Below are positions 16,914-23,690 of a DNA stretch of 64,000 bases, piece by piece. The DNA is from DAOMNO01 sp035443885 (GTDB lineage Bacteria; Planctomycetota; Phycisphaerae; Phycisphaerales; SM1A02), in NCBI GenBank assembly GCA_035443885.1, contig DAOMNO010000003.1:124001-188000 (forward strand). Direction: 5' to 3'. Numbering within the stretch: the stretch's first letter is position 1; each line of letters starts with the position of its first letter. The notes under the pieces were generated by a model. It saw only the letters and a list, made by a program, of their open reading frames with translations, did no database searches and was not told where the DNA came from. The translations under genes and the position numbers were made by a program.

Positions 16914-17627
16914 ATGAAGTACCGCGCCTTTATCTTTCCCGCCGTTCTGACAGTCGTTACCGGCGCGATCGCTACCGCAGCATTGCAGCGCCCCGCCGCT
17001 GATTACGAAACCGTTCCGCCACATCCGCGTGAAACAGAGCGCAAACTCGGCGAGATGAAGATTTCGATCGCTGAGGCGATTGCCGCAGCAGAGCGTACAG
17101 GCGGCGGCCGTGCGGGCGCGGCTGTGGCGGACCCCTTCAGCACACCGCCGACGATCAATGTCATGGTCTATGCCGATGGCCACGCGCAGCGGTACACCAT
17201 TCACGGCGAAACCGGCGCGCTGCTCGCTACGGTCGATATTCCCCGCTTCCCCGGCGAGCCAGTGGATGGCGAACTGACCACAACACCTTCCGGCCTCATG
17301 TATTTCGATCTGGTCGAAGGCAGCGGCGAACAGCCAACACCCACCAGCATGGTAACCGTGCACTACACCGGCTGGTTGACGGACGGCACGAAGTTCGACA
17401 GCTCGCGAGATCGCGGCCAGCCGGCACGCTTCCCGCTCAACGGTGTCATTCGCGGCTGGACCGAAGGCGTCGGCAGCATGAAGGTCGGCGGTAAGCGCAA
17501 GCTCATCATCCCGCACGCGCTGGCCTACGGCGAAGGCGGCCGACCCGGCATTCCAGGGCGCGCCACGCTCATCTTCGATGTCGAATTAATCGCCATCGGC
17601 GAGCCGATGACGCCGCCCCAGCGCTGA
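16914..17627 (+). CDS. FKBP-type peptidyl-prolyl isomerase, exported
   Basis: 237 residues. A signal peptide (F-I-F-P-A-V-L-T-V-V-T-G-A-I-A-T-A-A) is followed by a linker of about 100 residues and a C-terminal FKBP domain: V-T-V-H-Y-T-G-W-L-T-D-G-T-K-F-D-S-S, V-I-R-G-W-T-E-G-V, and A-Y-G-E-G-G-R-P-G-I-P-G-R-A-T-L-I-F-D-V-E-L. It should speed proline isomerisation in proteins folding outside the cytoplasm. AGAAGGAAA lies a few bases before ATG 16914. The Lys/Ala-rich protein gene follows 56 bp downstream on the same strand. Confidence 0.92.
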   Translation: MKYRAFIFPAVLTVVTGAIATAALQRPAADYETVPPHPRETERKLGEMKISIAEAIAAAERTGGGRAGAAVADPFSTPPTINVMVYADGHAQRYTIHGETGALLATVDIPRFPGEPVDGELTTTPSGLMYFDLVEGSGEQPTPTSMVTVHYTGWLTDGTKFDSSRDRGQPARFPLNGVIRGWTEGVGSMKVGGKRKLIIPHALAYGEGGRPGIPGRATLIFDVELIAIGEPMTPPQR

Positions 17628-17683
17628 CTCAAGAGAGAACTCACATACAACCGACAACGGACTGAACTTCAAGGAGGATACTG

Positions 17684-18460
17684 ATGGCCATTTCCACCCA
17701 GAAAGCAAAAACGCTCTGCACTGCTTCGGAGTTTCAACTGGTGCAGGCCAGTTCACCAACCGCACTGAAGGGCCGCACCGCTGCGCAGATCAAGTCGAAG
17801 CTCGACCGCGCTCGCAAGCTGCGAAACAAGTTCCGCGATCTGGCGAAGAAGCAAGCTGGCGAAGCGCGCGGCAAGCGCGCTCCCACGGGCCGCACCGCCG
17901 CCAAGGGCAATGAGCGCACCGTGGAAAAGGCTGAACTGTTCCAGGAAGTGCTGGACCGCTTCGAGCAGGCTCTCGCTGCTGCGGAAAAGTCCGCAAAGCC
18001 CGGCGCGACGAAAAAGAAGCCGGCAGTCTCACCTTCCAAGAAGACCGCTGCGAAGAAATCATCAACCAAAAAGGCACCCGCGAAGGCTGCCGGAGAGAAG
18101 AAGACCGTGTCCACTGAGAAATCCGCGAAAAAGCCTGCGACCAAGGCAGGCTCTGCATCGAAGCCCGCAACGACCGCAGCCAAGCCCGCTGCGCCGGTTG
18201 CCGTACCACTGGCTGCCGCGCCGATTCGCATCGGCTCCGGCTCACTCGGCGCAGGCAGCGGCAGTTCGTTCGGCTCACTGTTCGGCTCAAGCATCGCTGG
18301 CCAGCAGTCGCGCGAAACACGTCGCAAGGAAAAATCGCAAAGCACAAAGCTCGCACGTGAGCAAAGCCGCTTCGCACACACTTCGCAGGAGAAGATTCAA
18401 GGTCACGTCGGTGCGCAAACCCGCCGGAGCCAGGCCAAGCGAGACTCCAAGGGCGGCTAA
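17684..18460 (+). CDS. Lys/Ala-rich basic protein with histone-H1-like tail
   Basis: 258 residues. The N-terminal 100 residues are helical and basic (Q-I-K-S-K-L-D-R-A-R-K-L-R-N-K-F-R-D-L). The middle (about 105-165) is a low-complexity run of K-K, A-K, P-A and T-K units much like the tail of histone H1 and HctB/AlgR-type bacterial DNA-condensing proteins. Then comes a Gly/Ser-rich hydrophobic patch (G-S-L-G-A-G-S-G-S-S-F-G-S-L-F-G-S) and a basic C-terminus. AAGGAGG, the best Shine-Dalgarno in the window, is 6 bp before the ATG, which suggests strong translation. DNA or RNA binding is an inference from composition only; the family is not recognised. Confidence 0.8.
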   Translation: MAISTQKAKTLCTASEFQLVQASSPTALKGRTAAQIKSKLDRARKLRNKFRDLAKKQAGEARGKRAPTGRTAAKGNERTVEKAELFQEVLDRFEQALAAAEKSAKPGATKKKPAVSPSKKTAAKKSSTKKAPAKAAGEKKTVSTEKSAKKPATKAGSASKPATTAAKPAAPVAVPLAAAPIRIGSGSLGAGSGSSFGSLFGSSIAGQQSRETRRKEKSQSTKLAREQSRFAHTSQEKIQGHVGAQTRRSQAKRDSKGG

Positions 18461-18484
18461 ATACACTGCTGAACAGGATGAACG

Positions 18485-18667
18485 ATGGCGCTGTCGCGCT
18501 CACGAAGCAACCGGATGATCGCAGGCGTCTGCGGCGGTATCGCGAGGCGGTTCAACACCAGCCCCACACTGATCCGCGTGTTGTACGTTCTGGCTTCTGT
18601 CCTTTCGGCTGCATTCCCCGGCATCCTCGTGTATCTCATCCTGTGGGTCGTGATCCCTGAGGAGTAA
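18485..18667 (+). CDS. PspC domain protein
   Basis: 60 residues forming one PspC domain: the N-terminal R-M-I-A-G-V-C-G-G-I-A-R-R-F-N signature, R-V-L-Y-V-L-A-S-V-L, and the membrane helix P-G-I-L-V-Y-L-I-L-W-V-V-I-P. PspC proteins are small inner-membrane proteins tied to phage-shock and envelope-stress responses. AGGATG lies just before the ATG, and the gene begins 24 bp after the basic protein gene, so it probably shares its transcript. No pspA or pspB is nearby. Confidence 0.9.
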   Translation: MALSRSRSNRMIAGVCGGIARRFNTSPTLIRVLYVLASVLSAAFPGILVYLILWVVIPEE

Positions 18668-18680
18668 GCCGCGCCCTGCA

Positions 18681-19706
18681 TCACTCCTGTGCGCGCAGCT
18701 TCTTGAACCGCTCCGGCGCTTCATCGACTCGCGTATAGCTGATGGCGATCTGCTCGCGCCATGAGCCGTCATCCTCTCGCCGTTCCAGCTTGAAGGTGTG
18801 TTCATCCCGATCCGCTCCGAAAGCCATGGAGACGCGGAATGTTCGTTGCGCGCCCTCGAGGGTGGTCATCTTCCACTCCCATTCGATTCGATCCGGTGCG
18901 ACGAGGCGAATCGGCCCTTGCGCGACCGCGCCCATCTCGTTGATGTTCAGGAAGCGAACGCCGCCGCCCTCGCTTTTCGGCGCGCGGTAGATGATCGTTC
19001 TGCCGTGGTCATACATGCCTTCCGCCGTACCGAGCCAGCTCTTTGTTACGAGGCTCACACCGTCGCCGCCGCGTTCTGCAACGTTTCGCACGCGAAAGAT
19101 GCCGCCGCTGCGTTCGGATTCGTGAATCCACTCCCCACCGACGAGCCTGCCGAGCATCGCAAGGATGATGTCAGCGTCGTTCTCTCGAGAGGCATCGAAG
19201 CGTGACTTGAGCAGGTTGAGCACCTGCTGATTGCCGACCTCGAAGAAGGCGTAGAGGTCGTCCCACTCCGGGCCTTCGCCCCATCCCAAGCCGACGATTC
19301 GCAGTCGTGTTTGCCGCTCGCTGATCGGCTCAAAATACATGACGCTCCACGTCTGCTGGAACTGATCGACATTTGGGAACCCCGCAGGCGCCTGCACGTT
19401 TCGCATGGACACCATGCGGCCCGGTTCGTAGGCAAGTATCCGATTCACGATGGTGTGCTCGTCGTGGAGGTTGCTGTCCGGGTGATAGCTGGACCTGATT
19501 GAGCCGCCCACGCGCAGATCGACCTCGACCTTCGGCGCCATCCATTGCTTCGCGCCCTCGCTGGTGGCGAACATGCGCCACACTTCGGTCGCCGGCGCGT
19601 CGATGATCGCTTCATGCTCAAGCGTGCGGTCTCTTGCAAACGCCTGTGTACAGGCTGAAACAGCCACGATGATCGCGAGAATGAACGTGTGGAATTGGAA
19701 ACGCAT
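18681..19706 (-). CDS. Exported SRPBCC (AHSA1-like) protein with extra C-terminal domain
   Basis: 341 residues. A signal peptide (F-I-L-A-I-I-V-A-V-S-A) leads into an SRPBCC domain at about 28-165: I-D-A-P-A-T-E-V-W-R-M-F-A-T-S-E-G-A-K-Q-W and V-D-L-R-V-G-G-S-I, which is the AHSA1/START-like cavity fold. Residues 180-340 form a second beta-rich domain (G-R-L-V-G-G-E-W, then Y-D-H-G-R-T-I-I-Y, and E-W-E-W-K-M-T-T) that looks like a lipocalin or DUF1579-type barrel. Both folds bind hydrophobic ligands. It is the last gene of a probable operon with TetR and DUF1761, 45 bp after the latter. Confidence 0.75.
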   Translation of the reverse strand: MRFQFHTFILAIIVAVSACTQAFARDRTLEHEAIIDAPATEVWRMFATSEGAKQWMAPKVEVDLRVGGSIRSSYHPDSNLHDEHTIVNRILAYEPGRMVSMRNVQAPAGFPNVDQFQQTWSVMYFEPISERQTRLRIVGLGWGEGPEWDDLYAFFEVGNQQVLNLLKSRFDASRENDADIILAMLGRLVGGEWIHESERSGGIFRVRNVAERGGDGVSLVTKSWLGTAEGMYDHGRTIIYRAPKSEGGGVRFLNINEMGAVAQGPIRLVAPDRIEWEWKMTTLEGAQRTFRVSMAFGADRDEHTFKLERREDDGSWREQIAISYTRVDEAPERFKKLRAQE

Positions 19707-19751
19707 GAGTTGTAACTCGCTTGGAGAATGTAAAAAAAGAACACCGCTCGA

Positions 19752-20174
19752 TCATCGCCATGAAGCGAGAATCGCGCCTGCGACGAGGAAGATGACGAAC
19801 TGATACGTCGTGTCGATCGCATACAGCGCGATCGGTTTCTCCGTTGTGATGTGTGCGGTCATGTTGATCGCCGCCACGACGAGCCAGAGCAGTCCGCCGA
19901 GTGTCATGCCCGCCACCACGGTCCGAAGATCGAGGGCCGTTACAAGCAGCGCGCCTGCGAAACACATGACGAGATACGCCGCGACCATTGTGCCAAAGAA
20001 CACCACAGGCGGCCGCGCTTTCTGCATGCGCTGTACATCTTCCTGCGTATAGCCGTGGAGTTTCACCCACGTCTTGCCGAACAGCGCCTGATACCAGACG
20101 CCCCCGATGAAGAACACGACGACACCAGCGACGAGCACGGCGAGATAGTTCACGGTGTCAAATTGCAGCGGCAT
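19752..20174 (-). CDS. DUF1761 family membrane protein
   Basis: 140 residues with four predicted membrane helices (L-A-V-L-V-A-G-V-V-V-F-F-I-G-G-V-W-Y; F-G-T-M-V-A-A-Y-L-V-M-C-F; L-G-G-L-L-W-L-V-V-A-A; and Y-Q-F-V-I-F-L-V-A-G-A-I). The spacing and the G-G-V-W-Y-Q-A-L-F-G-K-T-W motif match DUF1761. The function of the family is unknown. GAGGAGAA is upstream of ATG 20174, which rules out the long N-terminal extension of the frame. It sits between the TetR gene (31 bp) and the SRPBCC gene (45 bp), so ligand-responsive control is likely. Confidence 0.85.
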   Translation of the reverse strand: MPLQFDTVNYLAVLVAGVVVFFIGGVWYQALFGKTWVKLHGYTQEDVQRMQKARPPVVFFGTMVAAYLVMCFAGALLVTALDLRTVVAGMTLGGLLWLVVAAINMTAHITTEKPIALYAIDTTYQFVIFLVAGAILASWR

Positions 20175-20205
20175 AAGCGGGTTCTCCTCAGCAGGAAAAG
20201 CGACC

Positions 20206-20853
20206 TCAGTTCTCCCGCCATCGGGCGGGGAGTTCGTCATCAGGCGAGCCGCCCCACTGCGTGCCGTGCGCCAGCAAACGATCGATGTAATCGCGCAGCA
20301 GCAGTACGGCGGACTCGAACGGCTCAATGCTGCGATACGCTCGCGCCTGCATCATGCCACCCTCCATCACCGTCAGCACAAACGCAGCCAGCGCAGCACG
20401 ATCGACATCTTCCGGCAAACGATCGCTCGCTTCATCAAGGCACCTCTCGACGGCCTTGCGCCAGCCGGTGAAATTCTCCGCAATGAGTTGGCGTGCGCCG
20501 GGCGACACCTCGCTCATCTCCAGCGCGAGATTGCCAATCGGACACCCATGTGTGAATTGCGTCATCAACAACATGCGGCGATAGCCGTCAAGAATGCCGA
20601 AGATGCGCTCGATCGGATCAGCCACGCGATCGAATACCGGCTGAATCACCAGCGGCCACAGTAACTCCTTGTACCGCTCAAGCACGGCGAGAAGCAGGTC
20701 TTCCTTCGTTGGAAAGAAGTAGTACAAGCTGCCCGACTTGGCGTCGGCGTGCTTCAGAATCTGTGCGATGCCGGTGGCGGTGTATCCCTGCGCCAGGAAG
20801 AGCTGGCGAGCAGCTTCAAGTATGCGGTCGCGTGTGTCGTTGGCAGGGGTCAT
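20206..20853 (-). CDS. TetR/AcrR-family transcriptional regulator
   Basis: 215 residues. The N-terminal helix-turn-helix reads R-D-R-I-L-E-A-A-R-Q-L-F-L-A-Q-G-Y-T-A-T-G-I-A-Q-I-L with G-S-L-Y-Y-F-F-P-T-K-E-D, a textbook TetR_N domain. The C-terminal part (T-H-G-C-P-I-G-N-L-A-L-E) matches the YfiR/LmrA-type ligand domain. It heads a minus-strand operon with DUF1761 and SRPBCC genes. A 16-bp semi-palindrome lies 21 bp upstream of its start and is probably its own operator; the divergently placed space toward the AbgT gene is short, but AbgT points the same way, so AbgT would lie upstream rather than under this promoter. Confidence 0.92.
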   Translation of the reverse strand: MTPANDTRDRILEAARQLFLAQGYTATGIAQILKHADAKSGSLYYFFPTKEDLLLAVLERYKELLWPLVIQPVFDRVADPIERIFGILDGYRRMLLMTQFTHGCPIGNLALEMSEVSPGARQLIAENFTGWRKAVERCLDEASDRLPEDVDRAALAAFVLTVMEGGMMQARAYRSIEPFESAVLLLRDYIDRLLAHGTQWGGSPDDELPARWREN

Positions 20854-20873
20854 GCAGTGGCGTTCAGATTAAG

Positions 20874-20889
20874 TTGAACGATCAATCAA
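20874..20889. promoter_or_regulatory. Probable TetR operator
   Basis: The 16-bp sequence TTGAACGATCAATCAA is palindromic at 12 of 16 positions around a central GATC, the usual form of TetR-family operators. It lies just upstream of a TAATCT -10-like box (20871-20866, minus strand), where a bound repressor would block transcription of the TetR-DUF1761-SRPBCC operon. Confidence 0.55.
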
Positions 20890-20948
20890 TAGTATGATAA
20901 GCCATGCAACCTCTGTCAATGGCATTTTCAGCACCGCCAGTTGGGAAA

Positions 20949-22844
20949 TCAGCCGTAGAAGGTGGGTGCTCCCGGCCCCACGGGCCAGCCGAGCCAGAAA
21001 ACCCACGCATAGAACAGTACGGTCCAGCCGACGAGGAACACGATGGAGTACGGCAGCATGGTTGAGATGAGCGTGCCAATACCCAGTTTGCGATCGTACC
21101 GACACGCGAAGGCGTAGATGATGCCGAAGTAACTCATCATGGGCGTGATGATGTTCGTCGTGGAATCGCCGATGCGGTACGCCGCCTGGATCACTTCTGG
21201 GCTGTAGCCGACGGTCATCAGCATGGGTACGAAGATCGGCGCGGTCACGGCCCATTGCGCGCTCGCGCTGCCGAGCATCAGGTTCACAAAGCAACACATC
21301 AGAATGAACGGAATGAACACCAGCGGGTTGTCCAGCCCCATCGCTTTGATGCCGTCCGACCCGACCACGGCGAGAATCGAGCCAAAGTTCGTCCACTCAA
21401 AGTACTTCACAAACTGCGCTGCGAAGAACACGAGCACGATGTACAGCCCCATGCTGCTCATCGCACCGGCCATCGCGTCGATGATGTCACGGTCGTTCTT
21501 CATCGTGCCGACGACACGGCCGAACACGAAGCCCGGCACGATGAAGAACATGAAGATCATCGCCACTACACCACTTGTGAACGGCGATCGCAACAGGGCG
21601 CCGGTATCAGGATTGCGCAGCACGCCATAGCCGGGAATCCACAGTAGTGCTCGGTTCACTGCCTCACCCGTTCCCTGCTTCGTCGGCACAAAGAGCGTTA
21701 CCGTCTTCAATCGTGGCGGTTCCGCTACCCCCAGCCTCCTCGCCTCAGCGATTGCTGCCGCATTCTCCTGCTCCAATCGCTGTGTCAGTTCAATCTCAAC
21801 CTTCAACTCTTCCTGCGTCCAGCCGATTGCCTTCGTGAGCATGCGCGTACCCGGCTTATCCACCTTCGTAACACGAACGGAGTCCGCTCGCACCTCGGCT
21901 TCGACTGTCGAATGCGGCCCCGCGAAATACACAAAGAGGGCCACCATCACCCCGGCTGCAAGCGCTGCCCACTTCAGCGCTCGTCTCTCCGCCGGGGCGA
22001 GACGTTCGATCGTGATGATGTTTTCCACGCCTTTTTCGGCACGAGAATCATCAAACGCGCCGAGCTTCGGCTCAACGATCTTCGCCGTTACAAATGTGCC
22101 GAGTGCGGTAATCAGAAACGTGCTGGCGATCATGAAGTACCAGTTCACCGCGGGATGGACTTCATACGCGGGGTCGAGCATGCGCGCCGCTTCCTGCGTG
22201 ATGCCCGCCAGCAGTGGATCGACCGTGCCAATGAGAATGTTCGCGCTATAGCCACCGGAGACACCTGCAAACGCCGCTGCAAGCCCCGCCAGCGGATGCC
22301 TGCCGAGCGAATAGAAGATCGCGGCACCCATCGGCACAATAACGACGTAACCCATTTCCGACGCGGTATTGGAAACCACCCCCGCAAAGACCAGCGCTGC
22401 GGTTACAAACGTCTTGGGCGCGCCGAGAATAATGAGCCGAATCGCCGCCGAGAGCAGCCCGCTCTTTTCCGCCACGCCTACGCCCAGCAACGCAACCAGC
22501 ACCGTGCCGAGCGGCACAAAGCCAGTGAAGTTGGTAACAAGATTCTCGATGATGCGCCGGAACCCGTCGCCGTTCATCAGCGAGACCGCTCGAATAATGC
22601 CATCCTCTGTGCGGCCTGCCGTCCCCTCAGGCCTCGGGTCCGCGACCTGCCATTCAAAGTACCCCGCCACGCCGCTGAGCAGCACCACGCCCAATGCGAA
22701 GAGCGCGAAAAGCGTAACCGGATGCGGCAGAAGATTACCCAGCCACTCCACAACGATGAGAAACCGCGCGAACCAGCCGCTGCGTCGCTGCATGCCATCG
22801 CCTGAAGCGCGAGAACCGCCGGGGATACGAGGGTTTTCCGTCAT
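20949..22844 (-). CDS. AbgT-family transporter with large internal insert
   Basis: 631 residues against about 510 for typical AbgT/MtrF. Family landmarks: L-G-N-L-L-P-H-P-V-T-L-F-A, N-F-T-G-F-V-P-L-G-T-V-L, V-V-I-V-P-M-G-A-A-I-F, and near the end S-A-S-A-Q-W-A-V-T-A-P-I-F-V-P-M-L and R-I-G-D-S-T-T-N-I-I-T-P. AbgT proteins move p-aminobenzoyl-glutamate inward or export sulfonamide-like drugs using the proton gradient. Residues about 315-410, after helix G-V-M-V-A-L-F-V-Y-F-A-G, form a long hydrophilic segment with a Glu-rich coiled coil that standard members lack. The gene is 95 bp upstream of the TetR gene on the same strand. Confidence 0.9.
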   Translation of the reverse strand: MTENPRIPGGSRASGDGMQRRSGWFARFLIVVEWLGNLLPHPVTLFALFALGVVLLSGVAGYFEWQVADPRPEGTAGRTEDGIIRAVSLMNGDGFRRIIENLVTNFTGFVPLGTVLVALLGVGVAEKSGLLSAAIRLIILGAPKTFVTAALVFAGVVSNTASEMGYVVIVPMGAAIFYSLGRHPLAGLAAAFAGVSGGYSANILIGTVDPLLAGITQEAARMLDPAYEVHPAVNWYFMIASTFLITALGTFVTAKIVEPKLGAFDDSRAEKGVENIITIERLAPAERRALKWAALAAGVMVALFVYFAGPHSTVEAEVRADSVRVTKVDKPGTRMLTKAIGWTQEELKVEIELTQRLEQENAAAIAEARRLGVAEPPRLKTVTLFVPTKQGTGEAVNRALLWIPGYGVLRNPDTGALLRSPFTSGVVAMIFMFFIVPGFVFGRVVGTMKNDRDIIDAMAGAMSSMGLYIVLVFFAAQFVKYFEWTNFGSILAVVGSDGIKAMGLDNPLVFIPFILMCCFVNLMLGSASAQWAVTAPIFVPMLMTVGYSPEVIQAAYRIGDSTTNIITPMMSYFGIIYAFACRYDRKLGIGTLISTMLPYSIVFLVGWTVLFYAWVFWLGWPVGPGAPTFYG

Positions 22845-22925
22845 GCGCAGCCACGCTACCGAGCGTCAGCGCAGGCCGCAAGGCAGTGATGCCTCAAACG
22901 CACTGAAAACCTGGACGCCGGGACG

Positions 22926-22931
22926 TACACT
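22926..22931 (+). promoter_or_regulatory. Predicted -10 box (TACACT) of the gene at 22938
   Basis: TACACT ends 6 bp before GTG 22938, with no Shine-Dalgarno between, which predicts a leaderless message. Confidence 0.45.
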
Positions 22932-22937
22932 GCCGCC

Positions 22938-23630
22938 GTGCCTCGCCCACTGCGCATTCTCACTGCCCTTGCTGCGATCCCGCTCATCATCGCCATTGTT
23001 ACCTGGCGTTTATCGTGGCTCGCGCCTTCGTGGTATCGCCCCGCCCCAGCTGGCGACGCCGCAGCAGGCCAGCTTGGTGATCTTGTCGAGCAGCGACTTG
23101 TCGAAGAAGCACACACGATTCGCGCAACCCCTGAACCGTGGGGACTGCGCGTGCGTGAAGAGCAGATCAATGCATGGCTCGCGACACGGCTGCCGAAGTG
23201 GATCGCCCATGAGAAGAATCTCGACTGGCCAGAGACACTTGGCACGCCGCAGGTGCGATTGCGAACGACCGGCATCGAGTTCGCAATCCCCGTCGGCGCA
23301 AACGCTTCAACCGGTGGTGGCCGCGTGGCGGTCGTCATGCTCGAGCTTGCGATGACTGACAGCATGTTGTCAGTGAAGGCCACCGGCTTCGCGCTTGGCC
23401 GAATCGGTCTCTGGGGTTCACCGCTTGAGCGCGCGCGCGATCTTGCTGCAGGCTCCGCGCTGGCGGACGTGCAGGTCTTTGAGACAACTGTCGCAGAACT
23501 GCTCAGCGCAACCGCGACGGTTGAACCAGCATTTCAACTCGCGGACGGCCGGCGCGTGCGCCTGATCGACGTGCAATGCGGAACGGGCTCGCTTGATCTC
23601 ACCTTTATCACCGAGCCACCGAATCGGTAA
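22938..23630 (+). CDS. Membrane-anchored hypothetical protein (230 aa)
   Basis: A GTG start leads into one N-terminal membrane helix (I-L-T-A-L-A-A-I-P-L-I-I-A-I-V-T-W) and an otherwise soluble extracytoplasmic domain. Motifs worth noting are I-N-A-W-L-A-T-R-L-P-K-W and I-E-F-A-I-P-V-G-A, with a beta-rich second half (V-A-V-V-M-L-E-L-A-M-T, V-K-A-T-G-F-A-L-G-R-I). The I-N-A-W-L pattern recalls secreted proteins of LptD/AsmA-adjacent lipid-binding families, but I cannot assign it. It lies 60 bp upstream of the AddB-like gene on the same strand, perhaps by chance. Confidence 0.7.
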   Translation: MPRPLRILTALAAIPLIIAIVTWRLSWLAPSWYRPAPAGDAAAGQLGDLVEQRLVEEAHTIRATPEPWGLRVREEQINAWLATRLPKWIAHEKNLDWPETLGTPQVRLRTTGIEFAIPVGANASTGGGRVAVVMLELAMTDSMLSVKATGFALGRIGLWGSPLERARDLAAGSALADVQVFETTVAELLSATATVEPAFQLADGRRVRLIDVQCGTGSLDLTFITEPPNR

Positions 23631-23690
23631 CCGCCTGTGCTATAGTGCAGCAGCGCGGCGATCACGGCTCGCCCGCCGAGGGGACTCTGT

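Noticed and set aside
16749..17516. N-terminal extension of the deoC frame
   Set aside because: The extension is antisense to the FKBP gene and has no homology; TACACT fixes the deoC start at 16748.
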